A DNA stretch of 64,000 nucleotides, taken from assembly GCF_001294335.1 (NCBI RefSeq), contig NZ_LGKG01000024.1, forward strand, positions 62,001 through 126,000. Direction: 5' to 3'. Below the pieces are notes generated by a model, which made no database searches, was not told where the DNA came from, and saw nothing but the letters and a program-made list of their open reading frames with translations. Below, in pieces: positions 54,196 through 62,043 of the stretch. Source of the DNA: Streptomyces chattanoogensis. GTDB lineage: Bacteria; Actinomycetota; Actinomycetes; Streptomycetales; Streptomycetaceae. Positions within the stretch are counted from its first letter, which is position 1. Each line of letters opens with the position of its first letter. The position numbers were made by a program, and so were the translations under genes.

Positions 54196-54382
54196 CCCCG
54201 CACCCCGCGCACCAGAACCCAGAACCCCAAAAGGCCCTGCCCAGCGCCTCAACCGCCGGTCGGGGCCTTCGCCGTACGCGAGGGGGGACACCCGTCGGCC
54301 ACGCCGACCGCACCGAACCCGCTGCCACCCTCCGGGAACACCCTCCACCCCCGCCACGTTGTGGCCTGCAAGGGGCGCTCAC

Positions 54383-54396
54383 ATCCCCTAGGGGAT
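54383..54396. promoter_or_regulatory. Perfect 14-bp palindrome ATCCCCTAGGGGAT between convergent genes
   Basis: Self-complementary sequence in the 274-base gap between the ATPase and DUF397 genes. A second GACC...CCCCTAAGGG stretch follows. It is placed after both genes, so its role is unclear (terminator core or protein site). Confidence 0.35.
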
Positions 54397-54469
54397 CTGT
54401 TCGACCAACCCCTAAGGGTCGGAGCAGTACAGAGCACCACGTCATACATCAGACGTCGGACCTGCGCCC

Positions 54470-54709
54470 CTAATCCCGTACGAGGTGATCGAACTCCCCG
54501 TCCTTGACGCCGAGCAGCATCGCCTCGACCTCCGCCGGGGTGTAGATGAGCGCCGGTCCGTCCGGGAAGCGGGAGTTGCGTACCGCGATCTCGCCCCCGG
54601 GCAGCTTCGCGAATTCGACGCACGAGCCCTGGGAATTGCTGTGCCGGCTCTTCTGCCAGGCCGCATTGTGGAGCTCCGTTGCGGCCATGCCGTTGTATGC
54701 GTGGGGCAC
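54470..54709 (-). CDS. DUF397 domain-containing protein (locus C)
   Basis: A 79-residue DUF397 protein with WQKSRHSNSQGSCVEFAKLPGG and AVRNSRFPDGPALIYTPAEVEAMLLGVKDGEFDHL. It is a different subtype from the DUF397 proteins of loci A and B. GTG 54709 follows GGGAGAG; ATG 54688 is an alternative. The 26-bp element copy 2 lies 58 bases upstream and reads toward this gene. Confidence 0.9.
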   Translation of the reverse strand: MPHAYNGMAATELHNAAWQKSRHSNSQGSCVEFAKLPGGEIAVRNSRFPDGPALIYTPAEVEAMLLGVKDGEFDHLVRD

Positions 54710-54767
54710 AGGGCTCTCCCAGTGAGAAGGGGCGTCAACTGCCGGGGATCATAGCCGTGTTCACATG

Positions 54768-54793
54768 CAGATGCATGCGCAGATGCACGTGCA
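54768..54793 (-). promoter_or_regulatory. 26-bp locus C element, copy 2
   Basis: On the minus strand: palindrome TGCACGTGCA overlapping two TGCATCTG repeats with a 12-bp period, two mismatches from copy 1. It is oriented toward the DUF397 gene, as copy 1 is toward the ATPase gene. Confidence 0.7.
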
Positions 54794-54815
54794 TGACAGG
54801 GGCGTGCCGCCCCGG

Positions 54816-55289
54816 TCACAGGTCGTTGAGCGCCTGCCCCAAACGCTGCGTCACAATCGACCGCCAGCCGCTGCCCATGATGCGGTGCGCCTGCACCTGG
54901 TACGGATCGTCGGGGTCGAAGCCTTCATGGACGAGGAAGAGACGGGTGCCGCGGCCCTCGGGTTCCAGGGTCCAGGTGATCGTCCAGTCGGCGCGATTGC
55001 CCTGGCCCTCGTCGGCGTCCCGCCAGCGCAGCCGCAGCATCCGCTCGGCCTCGAAGGCCAGCACCTCGGCGATGACGGTGCCGGAGAAGTTCGTGTGGGG
55101 CCGCGGCACCCCGGCCATCTCGTAACGGTGGCCGACCTCGAGCCGGAAGTCGCCGGGCATCATCCACTGGGCGATCAGCTCGGGCTCGGTCAGCGCCCGC
55201 CACACCTTGGCGGGAGGGTGCGCCAGGAATTGCGCCAGGCGGATCACGGTCGGGTCGTCGTCGGAGGTCTCGAAGGCAGGGGTGTTCAT
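54816..55289 (-). CDS. SRPBCC (AHSA1-like) domain protein
   Basis: A 157-residue START/Bet v1-fold protein: TVIRLAQFLAHPPAKVWRALTEPELIAQWM is the family start (key part PPAKVWRALTEPELI), then FEAERMLRLRWRDADEG and TRLFLVHEGFD. Such proteins paired with ArsR regulators may bind small hydrophobic ligands. Its ATG overlaps the ArsR stop by four bases, so the pair is translated together. Confidence 0.92.
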   Translation of the reverse strand: MNTPAFETSDDDPTVIRLAQFLAHPPAKVWRALTEPELIAQWMMPGDFRLEVGHRYEMAGVPRPHTNFSGTVIAEVLAFEAERMLRLRWRDADEGQGNRADWTITWTLEPEGRGTRLFLVHEGFDPDDPYQVQAHRIMGSGWRSIVTQRLGQALNDL

Positions 55290-55726
55290 GGCGTCTCTTC
55301 GTCAGGGATCTCAGGAAGCTCAGGGATCTCAGAGGTGTCGGAGGTATCGGGAGTGTCAGGGGTGTCGGGGATGCGGTCGAGCAGCTCCCCCAGGCCCGCG
55401 AGCCTCCCCCGCCAGAACCGCTCATAGGGCGAGAGCCAGTCCTGCACCTCGCTGAGCGGCGCGGCCTCCAAGCGGTAGATCCGCTGCCGCCCGGCCCGCT
55501 CCTCGCTGACCAGTCCGGCGTCCCGCAGCACCTTCAGATGCTCGGACAGGCTCGGCCGGCGCATCGCGAAGTGCTCGGCGATCTGCTGAACGGGTTGCGG
55601 CCCGTCCTCGCGCAGCAGCCGCAGCACCTCGCGGCGGGTGCCATTGGCGAGCGCCGCGAAGAGCCGGTCCTGCCCGGGGTCGGACGGGACGGGGTCCGGA
55701 AGGCGACGTACAGGAGTGGCGTTCAC
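55286..55726 (-). CDS. ArsR-family regulator, probably translated from a leaderless mRNA
   Basis: A 146-residue regulator. Winged helix LFAALANGTRREVLRLLREDG, IAEHFAMRRPSLSEHLKVLRDAG as recognition region, EERAGRQRIYRLE as wing. The last ~25 residues are Pro/Asp/Thr-rich repeats (DTPDTPDTSDTSE). There are no metal-binding cysteines; this subtype works with SRPBCC proteins. The predicted transcription start coincides with GTG 55726. Confidence 0.92.
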   Translation of the reverse strand: MNATPVRRLPDPVPSDPGQDRLFAALANGTRREVLRLLREDGPQPVQQIAEHFAMRRPSLSEHLKVLRDAGLVSEERAGRQRIYRLEAAPLSEVQDWLSPYERFWRGRLAGLGELLDRIPDTPDTPDTSDTSEIPELPEIPDEETP

Positions 55727-55732
55727 GACCCG

Positions 55733-55781
55733 AATATAGGTAGGAGATCCCCTACGCGTCAAACGTAGGGGATCTCCTACC
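55733..55781 (-). promoter_or_regulatory. ArsR-SRPBCC promoter with twin operator dyads
   Basis: Minus strand: -35 TTGACG (55762-55757), an 18-base spacer, -10 TATATT (55738-55733), then six bases to the GTG start. Two near-palindromes of the type GTAGGxGATCxCCTAC lie at 55740-55755 (filling the spacer) and 55765-55780 (just upstream of -35). Together they form a perfect 18-bp inverted repeat around a seven-base centre. Confidence 0.82.
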
Positions 55782-55794
55782 TTTTCCCGCGCCC

Positions 55795-56052
55795 TCAGCG
55801 AGCAGAGGGACCCGCCATCCGGGAGGCGTACGGCAGCAGCGCCATTTCCCGGGCGTTCTTGATCGCACGGGCCAGCTGCCGCTGCTGCTGCGCGGTGACC
55901 CGGGTGACCCGGCGGCTGCGGATCTTGCCGCGGTCCGAGAGGAACTTCCGCAGCAGATCGGTGTCCTTGTAGTCGATGTACGTGATGCCCGCCGCCTCCA
56001 GCGGATTGGGGCGGGGCGCGGTCGTGCGGCGGGGGTCGTGGCGTCGCGGCAT
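55795..56052 (-). CDS. rpsR: 30S ribosomal protein S18, cysteine-free paralogue
   Basis: An 85-residue S18: [26 protein letters not shown] and [29 protein letters not shown] (key part [16 protein letters not shown]). No cysteine is present. It is the last gene of the minus-strand zinc-starvation set (L33, L31, CobW-like, S18). Such copies replace zinc-binding versions when zinc is scarce. Confidence 0.95.
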   Translation of the reverse strand: MPRRHDPRRTTAPRPNPLEAAGITYIDYKDTDLLRKFLSDRGKIRSRRVTRVTAQQQRQLARAIKNAREMALLPYASRMAGPSAR

Positions 56053-56165
56053 GGGGCTTCCTTGTGTGTGGGTGGGGGCGAGCGGGCGGTGGGCGGGCGG
56101 AGGCAGGGCCGGATCCGTACGCAAAACGGCCGATTCGGGTCCGCTTCAGCAGGGCTGCGGCCGGC

Positions 56166-57314
56166 CTACGAGACCGGGTCGAGCAGCTCGTCGAACGCGG
56201 GCGGCAGGCTCTTCCAGGCCCTCGGCCCGCCCGCGTACTCGGCGTCGGTGAGCAGACAGGACTCCAGCAGGGACGTCAGCCCCTCCCGGTCGAGTCCGGG
56301 CGAGACGAAGACCAGGTGCTGGGCGCGGTCGCCGTGCTCGGGGTGCCAGTCCAGCGCGGCGGCGGCCCGGCGCATGGGCGGCACCATCTCCCAGGCGGCG
56401 TCCGGCAGCGAGACCAGCCAGGGCCCGGCGTTCTCCACACACAGCGCGCCGCCCGCCGCGTCCCAGGACAGCAGGGTGTCCGGCCGGTCGGCGAGCCAGA
56501 ACCGGCCCCGGCTGCGCGCGGCCGCGCAGGTCAGATCCTCCAGCGCCGTATAGAGCCGCTCGGGATGGAAGGGCCGGGTGTGCTGCCATACGAGCGTGGT
56601 GACGCCCTCCCCGTCGGCTTCCTGCGGCAGCAGCGCGCAGGCCGGGTGCTGCCGCGCCGCGGCCGCCTCCACGTCGAACCCGCCCATTGCCGCTGCCGCC
56701 AACTCGCCCGATTCCACAGGGATGTGACGGGCCGTGGGATGCAGTTGCGCCAGCAGGGCAAGGTCCGTGGGGTCGGCCGGCTCCTCCCCCTCCACGATCG
56801 CCAGCACCGGCGCGTACTCCAGCTGGCGGGCCCAGGTGTCGGCGACGGTGCGCTGATCGGAGGCGGCAGCTGCGAGCCCCGCCTCGGCGAGATCGTCACC
56901 GCACCCCAGACAGCACAGCACCAGCGCCGGATCGACGGCCGTGATCACCCCGGTCAGCACGAGATTCTCGCTCCCGCACGAGGTGATGACCTCGGCCATC
57001 GCCTTCGGCTCGACCGAGTCCCACAGCTCCACGATCGCCAGCCGGCACGTCCGGCTCGCGGCCAGCCGCTCCAGCTCGGGCACCAGGTCCTCGCGGAGCG
57101 CGCAGCAGGCGCAGTCGTTGACCAGCGGGGCCTCGCCGGTGTCGAGCGTGGCGCCGGCGTCGCGGACGGTGCGCCGTACGGTGCCCTCCGCCGCCGAGGC
57201 GAGATCGTGGTGGAGGGCGACGCTGCCGGGCACCACACGCAGCAGCCGCTCGACGGCGGTCCGCCGCGCGTCCGAGTGCAGGCCGCCCACCAGCACGACG
57301 TTGAGCGGATGCAT
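56166..57314 (-). CDS. CobW/COG0523-like protein with CxCC motif and degenerate P-loop
   Basis: A 382-residue protein of the COG0523 family, whose members deliver zinc by GTP hydrolysis. The metal motif is LVNDCACCALREDL (CxCC). The C-terminal CobW domain has HTRPFHPERLYTALEDL and SWDAAGGALCVENAGPW. The N-terminal loop reads VVLVGGLHSDARRTAVE, which lacks the GxxGxGKT lysine of a true Walker A. ATG 57314 overlaps the L31 stop by one base. Confidence 0.88.
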   Translation of the reverse strand: MHPLNVVLVGGLHSDARRTAVERLLRVVPGSVALHHDLASAAEGTVRRTVRDAGATLDTGEAPLVNDCACCALREDLVPELERLAASRTCRLAIVELWDSVEPKAMAEVITSCGSENLVLTGVITAVDPALVLCCLGCGDDLAEAGLAAAASDQRTVADTWARQLEYAPVLAIVEGEEPADPTDLALLAQLHPTARHIPVESGELAAAAMGGFDVEAAAARQHPACALLPQEADGEGVTTLVWQHTRPFHPERLYTALEDLTCAAARSRGRFWLADRPDTLLSWDAAGGALCVENAGPWLVSLPDAAWEMVPPMRRAAAALDWHPEHGDRAQHLVFVSPGLDREGLTSLLESCLLTDAEYAGGPRAWKSLPPAFDELLDPVS

Positions 57315-57565
57315 CAGCGGGCTTTCCTGCCGTAACGGCGCTCGAACCGCTCGACGCGGCCCGCGGTGTCCAGCACCTTGGCGGTGCCCGTGTAGAAGGG
57401 GTGGCTCGCCGAGGAGATCTCGACGTCGATGACCGGGTACGTGTTTCCGTCCTCCCACTCGACGGTCTTCTCGCTGGTCGCGGTCGACCGGGTCAGGAAG
57501 GCGTAGCCGGCGGACCGGTCGCGGAAGACGACGGGCGCGTAGGCGGGGTGGATTCCAGGCTTCAT
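57314..57565 (-). CDS. rpmE2: 50S ribosomal protein L31, type B (zinc-free)
   Basis: An 83-residue L31 with [33 protein letters not shown] and [10 protein letters not shown]. There are no cysteines, unlike the zinc-binding type A. It starts 8 bases after the L33 stop. Confidence 0.96.
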   Translation of the reverse strand: MKPGIHPAYAPVVFRDRSAGYAFLTRSTATSEKTVEWEDGNTYPVIDVEISSASHPFYTGTAKVLDTAGRVERFERRYGRKAR

Positions 57566-57573
57566 GGCCGTCC

Positions 57574-57738
57574 TCAGCGCTCCTCTCGGAAGGTCACGTG
57601 ACGGCCGGCGACCGGGTCGCACTTGCGCAGTTCCAGGCGGTCGGGGTCGTTACGGCGGTTCTTGCGGGTGACATAGGTGAACCCGGTGCCGGCGGTGGAC
57701 CGGAGCTTGATGACCGGGCGTAGTTCGTTGCGGGCCAT
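57574..57738 (-). CDS. rpmG: 50S ribosomal protein L33 (non-zinc type), probably leaderless
   Basis: A 54-residue L33: [32 protein letters not shown]. It has a single Cys, so it lacks the zinc-binding CxxC pairs. First gene of the minus-strand set. The promoter -10 lies only seven bases before the ATG, so the mRNA probably begins at or next to the start codon. Confidence 0.95.
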   Translation of the reverse strand: MARNELRPVIKLRSTAGTGFTYVTRKNRRNDPDRLELRKCDPVAGRHVTFREER

Positions 57739-57745
57739 GCCAGGT

Positions 57746-57773
57746 AGTATACGCAAATGAATTCCATTTTCAA
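57746..57773. promoter_or_regulatory. Zur-like box overlapping the rpmG promoter
   Basis: TGAATTCCATTTTCA (57758-57772) fits the TGAAAATxATTTTCA type of Streptomyces Zur sites. The minus-strand promoter has -35 TTGAAA (57773-57768) inside the box, a 16-base spacer, and -10 TATACT (57751-57746). Zinc-bound Zur here would block rpmG and probably also rpmB in the other direction. Confidence 0.75.
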
Positions 57774-57815
57774 TAAGCCTCCGCCGGAGGCCCCGACCAC
57801 CGGAGGGACCGCACC

Positions 57816-58052
57816 GTGTCCGCCCACTGCCAGCTGACCGGCCGCAAGCCGGGCTTCGGCAAGACCGTCTCCCACTCACACCGCCGCACCCCGCGCCGCT
57901 TCGACCCCAACATCCAGCGCAAGCGCTACTGGCTGGAAAGCGAGGGCCGGCACATCCGGCTCACGCTGAGCGCCAAGGGCGTCAAGACCGTCGACACCAT
58001 CGGGATCGAGGCGGCCGTCGCCCGGATCCGCGCCCGGGGGGAGAAGATCTGA
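57816..58052 (+). CDS. rpmB: 50S ribosomal protein L28 (non-zinc type)
   Basis: A 78-residue L28: [31 protein letters not shown] with the conserved SHSHRRT core. The CxxC pairs of the zinc form are missing; one Cys remains. GTG 57816 follows GGAGGG. A small hairpin GCCTCC-GCC-GGAGGC lies in the leader (57776-57790). Its stop overlaps the rpsN start. Confidence 0.95.
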   Translation: MSAHCQLTGRKPGFGKTVSHSHRRTPRRFDPNIQRKRYWLESEGRHIRLTLSAKGVKTVDTIGIEAAVARIRARGEKI

Positions 58053-58357
58053 TGGCCAAGCAGAGCAAGATCGCCAAGAACGAGAAGCGACGCATGACCG
58101 TCGCCCGCTACGCGGCCCGGCGCGCGGTCCTCAAGGCCGTCATCCGCAATCCGCGGACGCCGCAGGAAGAGCGCGACGCCGCGCAGCGCGAGCTCTCCCG
58201 TCAGCCCCGGGACGCAAGCGCCACCCGGGTCCGTAACCGCGACAGCGTCGACGGCCGCCCGCGCGGCTACTTCCGCACCTTCGGCCTCTCCCGCGTACGG
58301 CTGCGCGAACAGGCGCACGCGGGCCATCTGCCGGGCGTGCGCAAATCCAGCTGGTAG
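58052..58357 (+). CDS. rpsN: 30S ribosomal protein S14 (long, zinc-free type)
   Basis: A 101-residue S14: [26 protein letters not shown], then [28 protein letters not shown]. It is the long form without the zinc CxxC of the 61-residue type. The ATG overlaps the L28 stop (TGATG), so the pair is coupled. Confidence 0.97.
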   Translation: MAKQSKIAKNEKRRMTVARYAARRAVLKAVIRNPRTPQEERDAAQRELSRQPRDASATRVRNRDSVDGRPRGYFRTFGLSRVRLREQAHAGHLPGVRKSSW

Positions 58358-58473
58358 GCGCGCCACCGGCCGTCCGGATCGGGGCGCGCCCCCTGGACCG
58401 GGCGGCCGGACCGTTCGGGTAATACTGGACAGACCGTCCCCAGGCACCGCCACCCGACGAAAGCGAGCGCCCC

Positions 58474-58671
58474 ATGCTCCGCAACGCCTTCGAGCCCTGG
58501 CATCTCATCCTGATCCTCGTGGCCCTCGTGCTGCTCTTCGGCTCGAAGAAGCTGCCCGACATGGCGCGCGGCCTCGGCCGCTCGATGCGCATCCTCAAGT
58601 CCGAGACCAAGGCCCTCAAGGACGAGCGCCCGGCCGATGCCGCCCGTCCGGAGTCGGCTCCCGGCCACTGA
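58474..58671 (+). CDS. tatA: Twin-arginine translocase subunit TatA/E
   Basis: A 65-residue protein: short N-terminus, membrane helix [15 protein letters not shown], hinge [15 protein letters not shown], and an amphipathic, charged tail. It forms the pore for folded proteins. It is monocistronic here; tatC is not in the window, so this may be the main or a second TatA. TAATACT before the gene (about 58420) could be its -10. Confidence 0.93.
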   Translation: MLRNAFEPWHLILILVALVLLFGSKKLPDMARGLGRSMRILKSETKALKDERPADAARPESAPGH

Positions 58672-58721
58672 CGGGCGGACGGACGGGGCCGGGGGGATGC
58701 CTCGGAGGCGCCGCCCTTGCC

Positions 58722-59567
58722 CTAGCTGTCCCCGCCCTCGTCGATCAGCCGCCGTACCTCGCGGTCGACCAGCCCCAGCCGGGCCTCGGCCACCAGGGGA
58801 ACCGCCCGCCGCTGCCGGCGCGCCTCGGCGGGGTCGATGTCCACGGTCACCAGCGCGGGCTCCCACTTGGGCGCCTGCGCCACGACCATCCCCCGTGGAT
58901 CCACCACCCGCGAGCCGCCCCAGAACGAGGCGCCGTGCTCGTTGCCGACCCGGTTCACAAACACCACCCAGCACTGCAGCATCCGCGCCGTATAGGACAG
59001 CAGCGTGTCCCAGTACACGCCGGTGTCCATCGCTTCCGGATCCAGACTCGCCGCGCTGTTGGTCGGCACGAACAGCACCTCGGCCCCGTCCTGCACCGCC
59101 AGCCACGGCAGCACCGGCTGCCATGCGTCATTGCACACCAGCATCGCGCCCCGCCCGCCGCTCGCCGACTTCGTCAGGTCGTACGCCCGCAGCGACTGCC
59201 CGGGGCTGACGTGCTTGCGCTCCTCCCAGGCCAGGTAATTGGGCAGATAGAGCTTGCGGTGGGCGTGCAGCAGCGCCCCCTCCGCATAATGCGCGGCCGC
59301 GTTGTACGCCCGCAGGCTGGTGTGCTCGTGGAAGCCGACCAGCACGTCGGGCCCGAGGAGGCTCAGCTCCAGCAGCCGGGGATCACGCGCCTCGATGGAG
59401 GCATCCCGCTTGAGCGCCCCCAAGTGATAGCCGTGGAGGCTCAGTTCGGGAAAGACGACGAGATCGGCAGCCTGCTCCGCCGCCTGCTGGATCTGCTCGC
59501 GCGCGTGATCGAGATTCTCCGCCACCTCACCCAGCACACAGTCCGTCTGCGCCAGTGCGATACGCAT
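58722..59567 (-). CDS. Carbon-nitrogen hydrolase (nitrilase superfamily)
   Basis: A 281-residue enzyme. The catalytic Glu is in LVVFPELSLHGYHLG, Lys in HRKLYLPNYLAWEE, and Cys in AMLVCNDAWQPVLPW. The order Glu-Lys-Cys and overall length fit amidase/ureidopropionase-like members. ATG 59567 gives the standard MRIALAQTDC start. Substrate is unknown. Confidence 0.9.
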   Translation of the reverse strand: MRIALAQTDCVLGEVAENLDHAREQIQQAAEQAADLVVFPELSLHGYHLGALKRDASIEARDPRLLELSLLGPDVLVGFHEHTSLRAYNAAAHYAEGALLHAHRKLYLPNYLAWEERKHVSPGQSLRAYDLTKSASGGRGAMLVCNDAWQPVLPWLAVQDGAEVLFVPTNSAASLDPEAMDTGVYWDTLLSYTARMLQCWVVFVNRVGNEHGASFWGGSRVVDPRGMVVAQAPKWEPALVTVDIDPAEARRQRRAVPLVAEARLGLVDREVRRLIDEGGDS

Positions 59568-60451
59568 GGCCCACACCTCACCGATCAGTCGGCTTTGCGG
59601 CTTTTACGCAATTTTGCCAGCTCCTGGCCGTATGGTCTCCCGGATTACGCACCGCACTGCGACCACACCCCACAGCCACGTCAAACCCGCAGGCAGGGGG
59701 GTCCCCACCAACGGGCGAAAGAACGATCCTTCCCGTGCCGGACACAGGTTTCACACGTTGATCCGCACGATGCGCCGTACGACCGCCGGGCGGCCTCCAG
59801 CCGCAGCTCCGCCCGGCAGCGGGGGTACGGCGGTGCACGGCCGAGTCGTCCGGCGATGCCGACGGCCGCCTCGGCCGGGTGGCCCAGGCCGAGCGGCCCG
59901 CCGGATCCGCTCGGCCGGCCGCCGAGCCCCTGACCGGCCACGGCGGGCGGGTGCACCGACGGCCGCCCGGCACCCCGCTCCGGGAGGGCTCCCCGGCACC
60001 GGCCATGGCCGCCACGAGCACGCCCCTCTTTCCGTTCCGCCGCATGTCTTCCTCTCCCGCGGGCCGAGCCGGGTGCTCAGGATCCCGGACAGGGAGGATT
60101 CCCGTGCGGGAGAGATTCCTGTGCGCAGTGACGGCGCCGCTGCCGGTGACCGGCTTGCCGTCATGCGGTCATCGATCGCCTTCGTGAACCTTCGTGGATC
60201 GATATCTGCGTGGATCCCTGTCTCAACAACAGGTCACGCGAGAGCAAGTTCCGCGCCCTCACCCGAACAGCTGGAAATATGCGTGCCGATAAGGCGTCAC
60301 CCGCCCCTACCGCAAGGCGAGACAGCCCATCTGCCTCGTCACATGTTGCACACCGTCAATGACGTTCGCAGAGTTGACGATGAGCGCCTCGCACCGCGAT
60401 GAGCACATCACACCGTACGGATCCTCCGCACACCACGGAAAGGAACCTTCC
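59568..60451. other. 884-base region without a convincing gene; possible decayed secreted-protein gene on the minus strand
   Basis: On the minus strand a GAGAGGAAG ribosome-like site precedes ATG 60045 and a signal-peptide-like start MRRNGKRGVLVAAMAGAG, but the frame then becomes Arg/Pro-rich without a hydrophobic core. A different frame continues with PPYPRCRAELRLEAARRSYG and several Cys. This looks like a frameshifted remnant or chance. The plus strand shows nothing credible until the ribosome site of the 60452 gene. Confidence 0.3.
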
Positions 60452-61075
60452 ATGCGCATGTCCCGGAAGGCCGGTCTGGTGGTCTCCGCCGCCGTGTGCG
60501 GAGCCCTGGCTCTGGGCGCCGCGGGAGAGGCCATTGCGTCCATCGACGACGCCGCGGCCCACCCCTCCGGCGCCTCCCCGCGAAAGGCCCCGCTGCCGAA
60601 CACCGACACCCTCAAGGCGCAGGCCAAGAGCCTCGGCGATATCTCCGGGGTACTCACACCGGTAACCGGTCTGATCAATGACGTTCTCGCGGCCGCAGAC
60701 GCGGGCAAGCTGCCCCCCGATCGGATCACCACGCACAGCACGGCCATCAAGAAGGCCCTCGCCACCGCTCAGCAGGCGGCCGGCCCCGCGGCCCCTTCCA
60801 CGCCCTCGGTCTCGCAGCCCGACAACGGTTCCCGGCCCGCCACCGGAAAGACCGCCGCCGATCTGCGGGCCGCGGCCCTGACGGGGCTCCGGGCAAAGAC
60901 CGATGCACTGCTCAAGACGATTTCGGCGGGTGATTCGGACGCCGTCACCAAGGCCGTGGCAAACAGCGTCACCGCGCTGTCGAACTTCCTTGTCAGCATT
61001 ACGCTCGGAGGGCTGCCGGTGCCCGATCTGCCGGGCCTGCCAACTCTGCCCAGACTCCCCGGCGGAATTTCCTGA
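60452..61075 (+). CDS. Small secreted helical protein, unknown function
   Basis: A 207-residue protein with signal peptide MRMSRKAGLVVSAAVCGALA followed by LGAAGEAIAS. The mature chain is Ala/Thr/Lys-rich and mostly helical (TAADLRAAALTGLRAKTDALLKTI), with a Pro/Ser linker near residue 115 and a Leu/Pro-rich end (GLPVPDLPGLPTLPRLPG). No Cys in the mature part. GGAAAGGAA precedes ATG 60452, and a strong terminator follows. It lies next to chaplin genes and may be a surface protein. Confidence 0.75.
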   Translation: MRMSRKAGLVVSAAVCGALALGAAGEAIASIDDAAAHPSGASPRKAPLPNTDTLKAQAKSLGDISGVLTPVTGLINDVLAAADAGKLPPDRITTHSTAIKKALATAQQAAGPAAPSTPSVSQPDNGSRPATGKTAADLRAAALTGLRAKTDALLKTISAGDSDAVTKAVANSVTALSNFLVSITLGGLPVPDLPGLPTLPRLPGGIS

Positions 61076-61086
61076 TCCGGAAACAC

Positions 61087-61131
61087 CACCGGGCCCGCGC
61101 TGCCGATTGCGGCGCGGGCCCGGTGCTTTTT
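61087..61131 (+). terminator. Intrinsic terminator after the small secreted protein gene
   Basis: Perfect 14-bp stem CACCGGGCCCGCGC / GCGCGGGCCCGGTG with an 11-base loop, followed by CTTTTTG. This is the only hairpin in the window I found with a clear downstream T-run on the plus strand. Confidence 0.92.
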
Positions 61132-61309
61132 GTCATGATGTTCGGGATTCCAGCCGACACACCAACGCCCCGGCGGCCCCATCAATCTCGCAAGGGCATT
61201 GGCATGCATCCCTCCACACGCCTTGAATAACGACCCGGGCGCCCCGATTCAGTCACAACCGAATAACAATGCGGCAGCCGTCGGGCGATTATCACACGCA
61301 TACCCGACA

Positions 61310-61350
61310 AAACCCGGGCCGCCCGGCAGAAGGAGGCCTGGGCGGCCCGG
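61310..61350 (-). terminator. Intrinsic terminator for the minus-strand gene 61558-61842
   Basis: Perfect 13-bp stem ACCCGGGCCGCCC / GGGCGGCCCGGGT with a 15-base loop; on the minus strand it ends in TTTTG. It stands about 210 bases after the stop of the nearest minus-strand gene. Confidence 0.8.
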
Positions 61351-61557
61351 GTCCTGTCCGTCCCGTCAATGGGTGCGCTTGCCGTTCCCGGTCCCGCAGG
61401 GAATGGGCCGGCCTGCACGTTGATGCCCTGACGCGACGTGCCGACCGGCCTGGCGACCGGCCTTACGACCGGTCTTGCCGATCCGCGGTGCCGATCCATG
61501 GATACCGTCTGCGGGGCCGAGAAAGCGAAGTCAGCGGAGTTCGGCGCGCATCGGGAA
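61351..61557. other. Trailer between gene 61558-61842 and its terminator, with a 12-bp triple repeat
   Basis: Contains GACCGGCCTGGC, GACCGGCCTTAC and GACCGGTCTTGC head to tail at 61443-61478. The minus strand can be read as an open Arg/Gly-rich stretch ending at a TGA before the terminator, which may be a frameshifted end of the upstream gene, but no start is visible. Confidence 0.4.
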
Positions 61558-61842
61558 TTACCTGGGGATCTGCAGCCCACCGAGCAGCAGACCCGGCCCG
61601 CCGCGGTTGACCTTGTTACCGCGGAGGAGGTTCCTGGGCCCGGCCTTCACGGTCTTCGCCGTGTCCCGGACCGTCTTGACCAGCGGTGCGACATCGTCCT
61701 GCTTGCCCTGCAGCGCGTCCGTCAGCGGGCTGTTCACGCGCGTGCGCGGGGGCGCGGGGGTGGTGGTGGCGAAAGCGGGGGCGGCGGCGCCGATCGCCAC
61801 GACGGTCCCGGCAACAATCGCGGCAGACTTCGCGTACTTCAC
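61558..61842 (-). CDS. Small secreted protein with a chaplin-like signal peptide
   Basis: A 94-residue protein. Signal peptide KYAKSAAIVAGTVVAIGAAAPAFA is almost the same as that of the chaplin at 62110-62358, but the mature part (TRVNSPLTDALQGKQDDVAPLV ... GPGLLLGGLQIPR) has no chaplin domain. Helical and then Gly/Leu-rich. GTG start. Function is unknown; the neighbouring chaplins suggest a cell-surface role. Confidence 0.7.
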   Translation of the reverse strand: MKYAKSAAIVAGTVVAIGAAAPAFATTTPAPPRTRVNSPLTDALQGKQDDVAPLVKTVRDTAKTVKAGPRNLLRGNKVNRGGPGLLLGGLQIPR

Positions 61843-62043
61843 TTTTTTGCTGTCCCTTCTCGGGGCGGTGCTTGATCGGATCGCGACACCGGCGCCGCGT
61901 GAGCAATCACTTCGCTGCTCGAATCACCGCTTGCGTCATGACTAACGACTCCCGACCGCCGGGGAAACTCCGAAACTTCCCGCTTCTTTCCGGCGCCACC
62001 CGAAAGAATCGCCTGTTCGCCTTTCCGTGCCGCAGAACGCGGA

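Noticed and set aside
53526..54793. Mobile-element terminal inverted repeats
   Set aside because: The two 26-bp elements are inverted and flank 1.2 kb, but no transposase lies between and each sits at a promoter position, so a regulatory reading fits better.
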